Positions 51,692 to 59,132 of a DNA stretch of 59,132 bases are shown here, piece after piece. The position numbers and the translations under genes are program-made. This stretch comes from an uncultured Eubacteriales bacterium (GTDB lineage: Bacteria > Bacillota > Clostridia > Christensenellales > CAG-314), in contig URET01000004.1 of NCBI GenBank assembly GCA_900546875.1, positions 1-59,132 of the forward strand. Direction: 5' to 3'. The notes under the pieces were generated by a model. It was given only the letters and a program-made list of their open reading frames with translations. It had not been told where the DNA came from and searched no databases. Each line of letters opens with the position of its first letter. The first letter of the stretch is position 1.

Positions 51692-52899
51692 TTGAACAAA
51701 GATGTTCGTTTTGCGGGAAGGCCAAGAGTGAAGTAAGGCATTTATTGGTATCTCCGGACGGCAAGAGTTTTATATGCGACGAATGTGTGGAGCTTTGTAA
51801 AGATTATCTCAAGGAGTTTCAGCAGGCAGCGCGAGGAGATGAAAAAAGCATATTATCGCCGTCGCAGATCAAAGCTAAGCTTGACGAATATGTTGTCGGG
51901 CAGGAAAGGGCAAAAAAGATACTTTCGGTAGCCGTATACAATCATTACAAGAGGATAAACAGTAATCAGAAAGGGAGCGATGTTGAAATAGACAAAAGCA
52001 ACGTATTGCTGCTCGGGCCGACCGGCAGCGGGAAGACGTTGCTTGCCAAAACCCTTGCGAAAATACTTGACGTTCCTTTTGCCGTGGCGGACGCGACGGC
52101 GATCACGGAAGCGGGGTATGTCGGAGAAGACGTTGAGAATATACTTCTGAAGCTGATCCAGAATGCCGATTACGATATAGAGAGGGCTCAGAAGGGGATA
52201 GTATATATAGATGAAATAGACAAGATCGCAAAGAAGTCGGAGAACGTGAGCATAACCCGGGATGTTTCGGGAGAAGGAGTGCAGCAGGCGTTGCTCAAGA
52301 TAATAGAAGGCACCGTTGCGAACGTTCCTCCTCAGGGAGGAAGGAAGAATCCGATGCAGGAATTCATTCCCATCGATACGACAAATATATTGTTTATATG
52401 CGGCGGCGCGTTCGTGAACCTTGAAAACATCGTCCAGAGAAGGCTTAATAAGAGTACCATGGGATTTTCGCTGGATACGGCCGAAACACCTGTCGAAGAA
52501 GTTCTGAATCATATTCAGCCGCAGGATCTTATAAAGTACGGATTGATACCCGAGTTTGTGGGAAGACTTCCTATCACCGTGGCTTTACGTGAATTGGACG
52601 AAGAAGCGCTCGTGACCATCCTTACAAAGCCGAAAAACGCGTTGGTAAAACAGTTTACGAAGCTTTTCGAAATAGACGGGATAAAACTCGAATTTTCGGA
52701 TGATGCCGTAAGAGCGGTGGCTCAGAAGGCGATACAGCTCAAGACCGGAGCGAGGGGACTCAGATCGATAATAGAAAACATAATGCTTGACTTTATGTTT
52801 ACGAGTCCCGATGACAAGAGCATAGAAAAAGTGCTGGTCAGCAAGGAGTGTATAGAAAACGGCGTAAAGCCGAGTATAATAAGGAAGCAGGCTGCATAA
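51688..52899 (+). CDS. clpX: ClpX unfoldase
   Basis: A 403-residue AAA+ ATPase that unfolds substrates for ClpP. N-terminal C4 zinc finger (CSFCGK and CDECVELC), Walker A GPTGSGKT, Walker B VYIDEIDKI, sensor 2 and arginine finger regions near GARGLRSIIENIM, and IGF-type loop residues (TMGFS region of the family). Coupled to clpP by ATGA overlap. Confidence 0.97.
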   Translation: MIEQRCSFCGKAKSEVRHLLVSPDGKSFICDECVELCKDYLKEFQQAARGDEKSILSPSQIKAKLDEYVVGQERAKKILSVAVYNHYKRINSNQKGSDVEIDKSNVLLLGPTGSGKTLLAKTLAKILDVPFAVADATAITEAGYVGEDVENILLKLIQNADYDIERAQKGIVYIDEIDKIAKKSENVSITRDVSGEGVQQALLKIIEGTVANVPPQGGRKNPMQEFIPIDTTNILFICGGAFVNLENIVQRRLNKSTMGFSLDTAETPVEEVLNHIQPQDLIKYGLIPEFVGRLPITVALRELDEEALVTILTKPKNALVKQFTKLFEIDGIKLEFSDDAVRAVAQKAIQLKTGARGLRSIIENIMLDFMFTSPDDKSIEKVLVSKECIENGVKPSIIRKQAA

Positions 52900-52993
52900 A
52901 AGCTGGAGATGATCTTATATAGCGGCATTAAGAAGACAAAGGGATGTTTTATGGTGTTTATATAAGGACGAAAAAAGGAAATATGTCGGAGAG

Positions 52994-53100
52994 GGGCGTC
53001 GTAAGGACGCCCTGAAAGCGAGCTTGGGCTTCAGATAAAACCCGAGCATTTTTAAAAGTAATGGCATATTGAATTTCCCCCGGGACCTTATACGGGGGGA
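52994..53100 (+). promoter_or_regulatory. Structured leader between clpX and lon
   Basis: Three hairpins in the 214-base gap. GGGCGTC/GACGCCC (52994-53012). GCTTGGG/CCCGAGC (53022-53047) is followed by ATTTTT, so it is terminator-like. TCCCCC/GGGGGG(A) (53076-53100) ends directly before the lon ribosome site. They could end clpX transcripts in part and tune lon expression. No clear promoter pair was found. Confidence 0.5.
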
Positions 53101-53113
53101 CAAGGAGGTGAAA

Positions 53114-55411
53114 ATGGAAAGCGTTGTGATGCCGATACTGGCATTGAGAGGCGTAGTGGTATTTCCCGACTGCACGGCAACAATAGATATCGGAAGAGAA
53201 TATACTCTCAATGCAGTGGAAACCGCATATAAGGGGAAGGGCGAAGTGCTTTGTCTTACCCAGAAAGATATAAGCGTCAATGTTCCCACGGACAAGGATC
53301 TGTATAAGATCGGGACGGTGGCGAAGGTCAGGCAGGTACTGAAGCTTCCCGGAGACAATGTAAGGGTTCTGCTTTCGGGGCTTTACAGGGGAGAGGTAAA
53401 GGAGCTGGAGAGCGACGGTAAGTATTATTACGGTGAAGTTACGCCATTGACTGAAACGAATACGGATACCGTCCGTGCCGAAGCAATGATGCGCAAATGC
53501 AGAGAACTTCTTGACGAACTTGCAGTCAACAGCAAAAAAGTATCCAAGGAACTCCTTTTGGAGCTGGGCGTAGTATTTGAATACAACAAATTTGTCAACA
53601 TTCTTGCAAATGCGATAGTACTCAGAGACGATAAGAAGCAGCAGTTTATCGAGCTGACCGATACCGAGGAAAGATTGGATGAGATGCTCAGGCTGTTGTC
53701 GACAGAGATCGAGATAGCAAAAATGGACAGGCGTATAGCCGGAAGGGTCAAGAAGCAGATAGATCAGGGTCAGAAGGAGTATTATCTCAGGGAGCAGATG
53801 AAAGCGATAGGCTCCGAGCTGGGAGAGGATAACGAACAGGAGAACCTGGAAAACAAAATAAAGAGCGCACAGATGCCGAAAGAGGTGGAAGACAAGGCTC
53901 TCAAGGAAGTGACGAGGCTGGCGAAGATGTCGCCGAGTTCTCCGGACGCATCAGTAGCGCGGACCTATGTCGAGTGGCTGACCGATCTTCCGTGGAACAC
54001 ACAGACAGAAGACAATAAAGACCTTAAGCTTGCCAAACAGATATTGGATGAAGATCATTACGGACTGGAGAAGATAAAGGAAAGGATATTGGAGTATCTG
54101 GCAGTGATGCAGCTGACGGGAGGAGTAAGAGGTCCCATACTCTGCTTTACGGGGCCGCCGGGAGTAGGTAAGACGAGTATAGTAAAATCGATAGCCCGTG
54201 CGCTTGGAAGGAAGTATGTCAGGATGAGTCTCGGAGGGGTAAGGGACGAGGCTGAGATAAGAGGCCACAGGCGCACGTATATCGGAGCCATACCGGGGAA
54301 GATAGTGTATCTTATAAAGCAGGCAGGCAGCAGGAATCCGGTCATGTTGTTTGACGAAATAGATAAAATGAGCAGTGATTTTCGCGGTGATCCTGCGAGC
54401 GCAATGCTTGAAGTGCTTGATCCCGAACAGAATTTTGCATTTGTGGATCATTATTTAGAGGTACCTTTTGATCTGTCGAAAATACTGTTTGTGGCGACGG
54501 CAAATACAGTGGAATCGATACCGCCGGCTTTGCTTGACAGAATGGAGCTTATAGAGCTCACCGGTTATACGGAAGAGGAAAAAATACAGATTGCCGATAA
54601 ATTTCTTGTTCCCAAGCAACTGAAGAATCACGGTTTACAGGACGGTTCGCTCACGCTGAGCGACGAAACGCTGAAAGCGATAATAGAGAAATACACGAGG
54701 GAATCGGGCGTAAGGACGTTGGAGAGAGAGATAGCGACTATAGCGAGGAAGTTTGCGCTCAAGATAATTAACGGAGAAGCAGCGGAAAATGCGGAGATAG
54801 CTCCCGATAACCTAGACGAATATCTCGGAATAGAAAAATACCGGAACGAGGCTTTGTATATGAAAGACGAAGTCGGTTCGGCAACCGGGCTAGCCTGGAC
54901 GGCGGTAGGAGGGGTGACGCTGACTATCGACGTAGCCATATTCAAGGGAAAAGGAGAGATACTTCTCACGGGCAAACTCGGCGACGTGATGAAGGAGTCG
55001 GCGAGGGCTGCAATAAGTCTGGTAAGGGCGTCGGCGGACAAGTACAATATAGACAGCAGCGTATTCGGGGACACCGATATCCATATCCACATTCCCGAAG
55101 GAGCTATACCGAAAGACGGGCCGAGCGCCGGCGTAACGATGGCGACAGCTATATTGTCGGCTTTTACGGGATTACCCGTGAGCAAAAAGATCGCGATGAC
55201 TGGGGAGATCACCTTAAGGGGCAGAGTACTGCCTGTCGGCGGGATAAAAGAAAAGGTACTTGCAGCATACAGGGCGGGAATAAGAAAGCTGATACTTCCC
55301 GCAGAAAACGAAAAGGATATGCAGGAAGTGCCCGCAGAGGTAAGACAACAGCTTGAAGTCGTATATGCGGAAGATATCGGAACGGTTTTCGATACGGCGT
55401 TAGTAAAATAA
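53114..55411 (+). CDS. lon: ATP-dependent protease Lon
   Basis: A 765-residue protease with an N-terminal substrate domain, AAA+ module (GPPGVGKTSIVKSIARALG; MLFDEIDKM) and C-terminal serine-lysine protease domain with the nucleophile in DGPSAGVTMATA and the lysine in GGIKEKVLAAYRAG. AAGGAGGTG immediately before ATG 53114 is a very strong ribosome site; an ATG at 53069 lies within the hairpin leader and is rejected. Confidence 0.97.
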   Translation: MESVVMPILALRGVVVFPDCTATIDIGREYTLNAVETAYKGKGEVLCLTQKDISVNVPTDKDLYKIGTVAKVRQVLKLPGDNVRVLLSGLYRGEVKELESDGKYYYGEVTPLTETNTDTVRAEAMMRKCRELLDELAVNSKKVSKELLLELGVVFEYNKFVNILANAIVLRDDKKQQFIELTDTEERLDEMLRLLSTEIEIAKMDRRIAGRVKKQIDQGQKEYYLREQMKAIGSELGEDNEQENLENKIKSAQMPKEVEDKALKEVTRLAKMSPSSPDASVARTYVEWLTDLPWNTQTEDNKDLKLAKQILDEDHYGLEKIKERILEYLAVMQLTGGVRGPILCFTGPPGVGKTSIVKSIARALGRKYVRMSLGGVRDEAEIRGHRRTYIGAIPGKIVYLIKQAGSRNPVMLFDEIDKMSSDFRGDPASAMLEVLDPEQNFAFVDHYLEVPFDLSKILFVATANTVESIPPALLDRMELIELTGYTEEEKIQIADKFLVPKQLKNHGLQDGSLTLSDETLKAIIEKYTRESGVRTLEREIATIARKFALKIINGEAAENAEIAPDNLDEYLGIEKYRNEALYMKDEVGSATGLAWTAVGGVTLTIDVAIFKGKGEILLTGKLGDVMKESARAAISLVRASADKYNIDSSVFGDTDIHIHIPEGAIPKDGPSAGVTMATAILSAFTGLPVSKKIAMTGEITLRGRVLPVGGIKEKVLAAYRAGIRKLILPAENEKDMQEVPAEVRQQLEVVYAEDIGTVFDTALVK

Positions 55412-55487
55412 CAGAATCAGAACGTTGCTTTCCGAAGGCGAGAGTTTTCGGGAAGCAACGCGGTATAATGAAGAAAAGAGGATACAT

Positions 55488-56126
55488 ATGGTAATAAAGA
55501 ATGCGTCGTTTGTGACTTCGGCGGCGAAACCGGGAGACAGAATAGTAAGCGATCTCATTCAGATAGCAGTAGTAGGGAAATCCAATGTAGGCAAGAGCAG
55601 TTTTATAAATTATATAACCGGCGACGGGAAATTGGCACGTACATCCAAGCAGCCCGGGCGCACCCGGCTTATAAACTATTTCCTGATAAATAACGGGGAA
55701 TTTTTACTTACCGATTTGCCCGGATACGGTTTTGCGAAAGTGAGTCGGGAAGAGAAAAAGAAGTGGGGAGAGCTTATGGAGGATTATCTCCGAAACGAAC
55801 AAGCTCTGGCTCATGTCTTTTTCCTTGTGGATATAAGGCATGATCCTACGGCAGACGATTATACAATGTATGATTATCTGTTCAGGACAGGACTGCCTTT
55901 TACAGTGATAGCGACAAAATCGGATAAGCTGTCCAAAAGTATGGTAAAGAACCGTGTAAGGCATATAGCGTCTCTTCTGAAACTCGGTGAAAAAGATATC
56001 ATACCCGTAAGTTCGGTCGGTAAAACGGGCAAGGAAGAAGTTATGCTGGCGATAGACAGGATCCTTGCAGCCGAAAGCGTCACGGCAGACAGCGCCGGCG
56101 ACGGCCAAAAGCAGACGACAATATAA
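55488..56126 (+). CDS. engB: Ribosome biogenesis GTPase EngB/YsxC
   Basis: A 212-residue GTPase for late 50S assembly. G1 GKSNVGKSS, G2 region TSKQPGRTR, G3 DLPGYG and G4 TKSDK are present. The last 20 residues form a variable tail. AAGAGGATAC precedes ATG 55488. The lon-engB order is conserved in Firmicutes, and the operon ends here with a terminator. Confidence 0.96.
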   Translation: MVIKNASFVTSAAKPGDRIVSDLIQIAVVGKSNVGKSSFINYITGDGKLARTSKQPGRTRLINYFLINNGEFLLTDLPGYGFAKVSREEKKKWGELMEDYLRNEQALAHVFFLVDIRHDPTADDYTMYDYLFRTGLPFTVIATKSDKLSKSMVKNRVRHIASLLKLGEKDIIPVSSVGKTGKEEVMLAIDRILAAESVTADSAGDGQKQTTI

Positions 56127-56154
56127 AAACCGCACAAAAACGTGCGGTTTTTTT
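56125..56154 (+). terminator. Terminator after engB
   Basis: AACCGCAC pairs with GTGCGGTT around a 6-base A-rich loop, then T7. Confidence 0.92.
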
Positions 56155-56298
56155 GTATACATAAAGCTTCTTTACGGTCAGGGAACCGAGATTTTAGAGT
56201 CGGTATATTTTCCGAGGGAGCCGCTCGCGGAGGGAGCACCCGATTGCACAAAAGCCGAAGCAATTGCATGAAGCAAAAGACTCGGAATGATCGGAGAG

Positions 56299-56847
56299 TC
56301 AGTTGAAATCAAGCGACGCTATAGTATCGCCGGAAAGAGCTTTCAAAGTGATACCATCGTCACAGACAGAAATATAGCTTTTTTGCGATCCTCCTTTAGG
56401 AAGTCCGATTGATCCGGGATTTACGAGGAAAATACCGTCTTCGTTTCTGAGCATGGGTATATGAGTATGACCGGAAAAAAAGATATCGCCTTTTTTGAGC
56501 AAAGGCGGCAAACGGTAAGGAGAATATATATGTCCGTGAGTGAAGAAAAGGTTTTTCCCGAAAGCCGGAATGATGTAATGGTCTGAAAAAGTGAAGTCGG
56601 AGATACAAAGATCCACATCAGCGTCACAATTGCCTCTTACCACGATAAGATTTTCTTTGACAGAATTCAATAAGTCTGCAGTTTTCTGAGCGTCGTACTC
56701 TGCAGGCAAAGGGTTGCGCGGCCCATGATAATAAAGGTCGCCGAGCAAAATTAATCTGTCAGCTTTTTCGTCGGAAAAGCGTTCTAAAAGCGTCCCGACG
56801 CCGGTAAAAGAACCGTGGATATCCGATGCGACCATAAATTTTGACAT
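56299..56847 (-). CDS. YfcE-type metallophosphoesterase
   Basis: A 182-residue calcineurin-like phosphodiesterase. Metal ligands: ASDIHGS, LLGDLYYHGP, VRGNCDADVD, FFTHGHIY and SGHTHIP. Relatives hydrolyse small phosphodiesters in the cytosol, with no assigned in vivo substrate. Start 56847 has GGAGGT 4 bases upstream. A frame continuing to 56991 runs through a structured leader and is rejected. Own minus-strand promoter. Confidence 0.92.
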   Translation of the reverse strand: MSKFMVASDIHGSFTGVGTLLERFSDEKADRLILLGDLYYHGPRNPLPAEYDAQKTADLLNSVKENLIVVRGNCDADVDLCISDFTFSDHYIIPAFGKNLFFTHGHIYSPYRLPPLLKKGDIFFSGHTHIPMLRNEDGIFLVNPGSIGLPKGGSQKSYISVCDDGITLKALSGDTIASLDFN

Positions 56848-56984
56848 ATTTACCTCCGGAAAAATGCATCGGATGCCTGACGGCATAGCCCGATTGGGGC
56901 AGAACGAGTTCAGATCTCGGTGTTTCCGAGAGGGAAAACGTATATACCTGAGGCGGTGACAACCGACGCAAAAAAGGTTATTAC
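56848..56984 (-). promoter_or_regulatory. Hairpin-rich 5' leader of the metallophosphoesterase gene
   Basis: The transcript would carry about 137 untranslated bases. They hold three successive perfect hairpins: CTCGG/CCGAG (56930-56916), GCCC/GGGC (56900-56888) and TGCC/GGCA (56885-56874), the last ending 27 bases before the start codon. No known riboswitch signature was recognised. The rest of the 324-base gap holds two divergent promoters. Confidence 0.45.
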
Positions 56985-56990
56985 CGGACA

Positions 56991-57019
56991 ATTATACGAA
57001 ACCGTTCCGGCTTTGTCAA
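56991..57019 (-). promoter_or_regulatory. Consensus promoter of the metallophosphoesterase gene
   Basis: On the minus strand, perfect TTGACA (57019-57014) and perfect TATAAT (56996-56991) with 17 bp between. Confidence 0.85.
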
Positions 57020-57122
57020 GCGGGGGGAAGGCGGTAGTGCGGAAAGAGCGGGAAACGTATTTTTGCGTGGTAAAGTATTAACTCAGAGAGTGGAAAAGAA
57101 AAACTGAAATTTATTGCAGTCG

Positions 57123-57151
57123 TTGAAAATAAAAGAGGTTTATGTTATACT
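57123..57151 (+). promoter_or_regulatory. Promoter of the aminotransferase gene
   Basis: TTGAAA and TATACT, 17 bp apart, 20 bases before the start codon, which implies a very short leader with an A-run and GGGG. Confidence 0.75.
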
Positions 57152-57171
57152 AAAAAAAAAAGGGGCTTTTT

Positions 57172-58371
57172 ATGATTGAAAAGTTTTTGAATAAAAATGT
57201 AGTAGAAGTACCGCAAAGCGGGATCAGGAGATTTTTTGACCTTGTGACGGGCAGGACCGATTCCGATACGGTTTCACTCGTAATAGGTGAGCCTGATTTC
57301 ATCACTCCGGAGGATATACGCAAGGCCGGAATAGAAGCCATTGAAAAAGGAAAAACACAGTATACTTCCAACTGGGGATTACCTGAGCTGAGAGAAGCCA
57401 TATGCAAATATCTCAAGATGAGATACAGATTGGATTATGATCCGTCGTGCGAGGTATTTGCGTCGATAGGAGCGAGCGAAGCAATAGATCTGACTTTGAG
57501 GGCTCTTATTGCACCGGGAGACGAGGTGCTGATCCCCGACCCGTCATACGTCGCGTATGCGCCGTGTACTTTGCTCAATTACGGTGTTCCCGTCACAGTA
57601 AAGACAGAGGAGAGTCAGGGTTTCAGGATCACGCCCGAAAATCTCGAAAAAGCGATCACGCCGAAAAGCAAGGTGCTGGTAGTGCCGTATCCCTCCAATC
57701 CTACGGGGGCAGTGATGGGAGAGGAAGAATTAAGAGTTTTGCTGCCGGTGATAAAAAAGCATGATCTTATAGTTATCACTGATGAGATATACAGCGAGCT
57801 TACATACGGAGTACGACATGTATCTATAGCTTCGTTTGAAGGGATGAAGGAGCGCACGGTTTATGTAAGCAGTTTTTCCAAGTCTTTTGCAATGACAGGT
57901 TGGCGTGTGGGTTACGTATGCGGGCCTGAAGAGCTTATGAAGCAGATGATAAAGATAAGGCAGTATACGACAGTATGTCCTTCTACCATATCGCAGTATG
58001 CGTGTACGGCGGCGCTTGAGCAGGGCTTTAAAAACGATTTCAAGGAAGTTGCCGCAATGCGTGAGCAATATGATGCACGTCGCAGATTCGTATACAGGAG
58101 GCTTACCGAAATGGGGCTTCCGCTCTTTGAACCGAAGGGAGCGTTTTATGCGTTTCCGAACATATCCGTGACGGGACTTACAGGGCAGGAATTTGCTTTG
58201 AAGATACTTGACGAAATGAAGGTCGTGATAGTTCCGGGCGATGCATTCGGCAGTTTCGGAAAGGATTTTGTGCGTATAAGTTACGCTTATTCGATGGATA
58301 AGCTTGAAGAGGGACTTGACAGGATAGAGAAATTCGTAGTGAAGATGAAGCAAATCAAAGGAAATCAATGA
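57172..58371 (+). CDS. Class I/II PLP-dependent aminotransferase
   Basis: A 399-residue fold-type I aminotransferase. SIGASEAIDLTLRAL and PNPSNPTGA-type YPSNPTGAVMG motifs, the cofactor Asp in VITDEIYSEL, and the PLP lysine in SSFSKSFAMTGWRVGY. Closest in pattern to AspC/PatA-like enzymes that act on aspartate, aromatic or N-acetyl-diaminopimelate substrates; the exact reaction is not deducible. Overlaps the next gene by 4 bases. Confidence 0.92.
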   Translation: MIEKFLNKNVVEVPQSGIRRFFDLVTGRTDSDTVSLVIGEPDFITPEDIRKAGIEAIEKGKTQYTSNWGLPELREAICKYLKMRYRLDYDPSCEVFASIGASEAIDLTLRALIAPGDEVLIPDPSYVAYAPCTLLNYGVPVTVKTEESQGFRITPENLEKAITPKSKVLVVPYPSNPTGAVMGEEELRVLLPVIKKHDLIVITDEIYSELTYGVRHVSIASFEGMKERTVYVSSFSKSFAMTGWRVGYVCGPEELMKQMIKIRQYTTVCPSTISQYACTAALEQGFKNDFKEVAAMREQYDARRRFVYRRLTEMGLPLFEPKGAFYAFPNISVTGLTGQEFALKILDEMKVVIVPGDAFGSFGKDFVRISYAYSMDKLEEGLDRIEKFVVKMKQIKGNQ

Positions 58372-58940
58372 TAATGGAACCTTATTTGAAAGAGTTTGAA
58401 AAGGGTGATTTGGAAAAATTCCGGAAATTGTATGAAGATGCATTTCCGTTGTGCGAAAGAAAGCCTGTCGCGCTGATCTTCAGATTGAACGACAAGCATG
58501 ACGGAGAGCTTCTCGGGATATACCGGGAAGCTGCTTTTTGCGGTTTTGTTTTTTGCGTTACCGATGAAAAATATGTGCTTCTGGACTATATAGCAGTAGC
58601 GGAGGAAGAGAGGGGCAGAAGCACGGGCGGAAAAATTCTGCATCAGCTGAATGAAATGTACCGCGGGAAGAGCGTTTTTGTCGAGATAGAGGTCGAAGAT
58701 GACTCGAAAGAGAATGCGGAACAGAGAAGAAGACGAAAAAATTTTTATCTCAGGAACGGCTTTAAAGAAACGGGAATAGTTGTAAATGTATACGATGTGG
58801 AGATGGAATTGCTCACGGCGGGAGAAAAAATATCATATAAAGAATATTGCAGTATATTCAGAAAGGGCGGAGGCGGAAGCGGCGAGGTAAGGATGCCCGT
58901 ATTGATATCCGAAAGGGCCGAAGGAGAGAAAACGGAATAA
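58368..58940 (+). CDS. GNAT acetyltransferase
   Basis: A 190-residue acetyltransferase (LLDYIAVAEEERGRSTGGKIL as acetyl-CoA loop, FYLRNGFKETG as closing motif). It starts within the aminotransferase stop (ATGA), so both are made from one mRNA. The last 35 residues, with a glycine-rich GGGGSG stretch, are unmatched. The substrate is unknown. Confidence 0.85.
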   Translation: MIMEPYLKEFEKGDLEKFRKLYEDAFPLCERKPVALIFRLNDKHDGELLGIYREAAFCGFVFCVTDEKYVLLDYIAVAEEERGRSTGGKILHQLNEMYRGKSVFVEIEVEDDSKENAEQRRRRKNFYLRNGFKETGIVVNVYDVEMELLTAGEKISYKEYCSIFRKGGGGSGEVRMPVLISERAEGEKTE

Positions 58941-58990
58941 GTACGTGGACCTGTCTCCCTGAAAGGAGCATGGAGCGCGGCGGCTAACTC

Positions 58991-59132
58991 AAAAAGTACA
59001 GGCAAAGAAACGCAGCAAACTCAAAACTGACGCAGGCAAGTAATGCCGTAAGCGCAAAACTGAAGCAGGCAAGTAATGCCGTAAGCGCAAAACTGAAGCG
59101 GGCAAGTAACACGGGAAGCGCAAAAAGTACGC
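58991..59132. repeat. 33-bp tandem repeat array running off the window
   Basis: Three copies of a 33-bp unit lie at 59023-59055, 59056-59088 and 59089-59121, beginning AAAACTGAAGCAGGCAAGTA. Copies one and two differ at one base, and copy three is more degenerate. A decayed unit precedes (58991-59022) and another begins at 59122. There are no spacers, so this is not CRISPR, and no frame stays open in a way that suggests protein repeats. Confidence 0.85.

Noticed and set aside
56848..56991. N-terminal extension of the metallophosphoesterase
   Set aside because: It would start upstream of the predicted transcript start and translate a hairpin-rich leader; GGAGGT fixes the start at 56847.
58991..59132. 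CRISPR array
   Set aside because: The units are directly adjacent without unique spacers, and no cas gene is present.

Overview
The window reads as chromosome of an anaerobic Firmicute, probably an uncultured gut-type Clostridium relative. The evidence is an electron-bifurcating-type [FeFe] hydrogenase operon, a V/A-type ATPase with sodium-site residues in its rotor subunit, meso-diaminopimelate dehydrogenase, a sua5-ywlE-rpiB order like that of Bacillus, a tig-clpP-clpX-lon-engB order, and many sigma-A-type promoters with exactly 17-bp spacers. No insertion sequence, phage gene or CRISPR array was seen.

Layout. (1) 1-7400 is an accessory, partly decayed region. It holds tRNA-Leu(CAA), a two-component pair whose response regulator is frameshifted, a broken HtrA-like protease, a broken 5'-nucleotidase lipoprotein, and four small genes with Nif11/double-glycine-type leader motifs and cysteine-rich tails, one with an amber at codon 3. 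(2) 7400-11160 carries rnhA and a sirtuin on the minus strand, then sua5, ywlE and rpiB. (3) 11159-19834 is a nine-gene V-ATPase operon in the order F-I-K-E-C-G-A-B-D. (4) 19950-25040 holds an acetyltransferase, a candidate structured RNA on the minus strand with its own promoter, tRNA-Glu(CTC) and a 1030-residue surface protein. (5) 25100-32750 holds phosphoglucomutase and a partner-switching operon: STAS protein, a MATE transporter fused to an RsbW-like ATPase domain, an acetyltransferase-like protein, a membrane SpoIIE-type phosphatase and a free RsbW-like kinase. (6) 32800-42170 holds ddh, then a regulatory cassette (two DRTGG proteins, an ATPase domain, a hydrogenase-like iron-sulfur protein, a PHP protein), then the hydrogenase operon. 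(7) 42200-49650 holds two EamA transporters, yggS, lspA with a long acidic tail, rluD, a small membrane protein and rqcH. (8) 49700-59132 holds the protein quality-control operon tig-clpP-clpX-lon-engB, a metallophosphoesterase with a structured leader, an aminotransferase, an acetyltransferase and a 33-bp tandem repeat running off the end.

How the parts work together. The hydrogenase would reoxidise NADH and ferredoxin, and the V-ATPase would couple a cation gradient, probably sodium, to ATP. Two independent signalling cassettes built on RsbW/HATPase-like domains lie here. One is linked to a transporter and the other to hydrogen metabolism. The most unusual items are the MATE-RsbW fusion inside a complete partner-switching operon, the orphan leader-peptide cluster, and the candidate structured RNA at 21014-21220.
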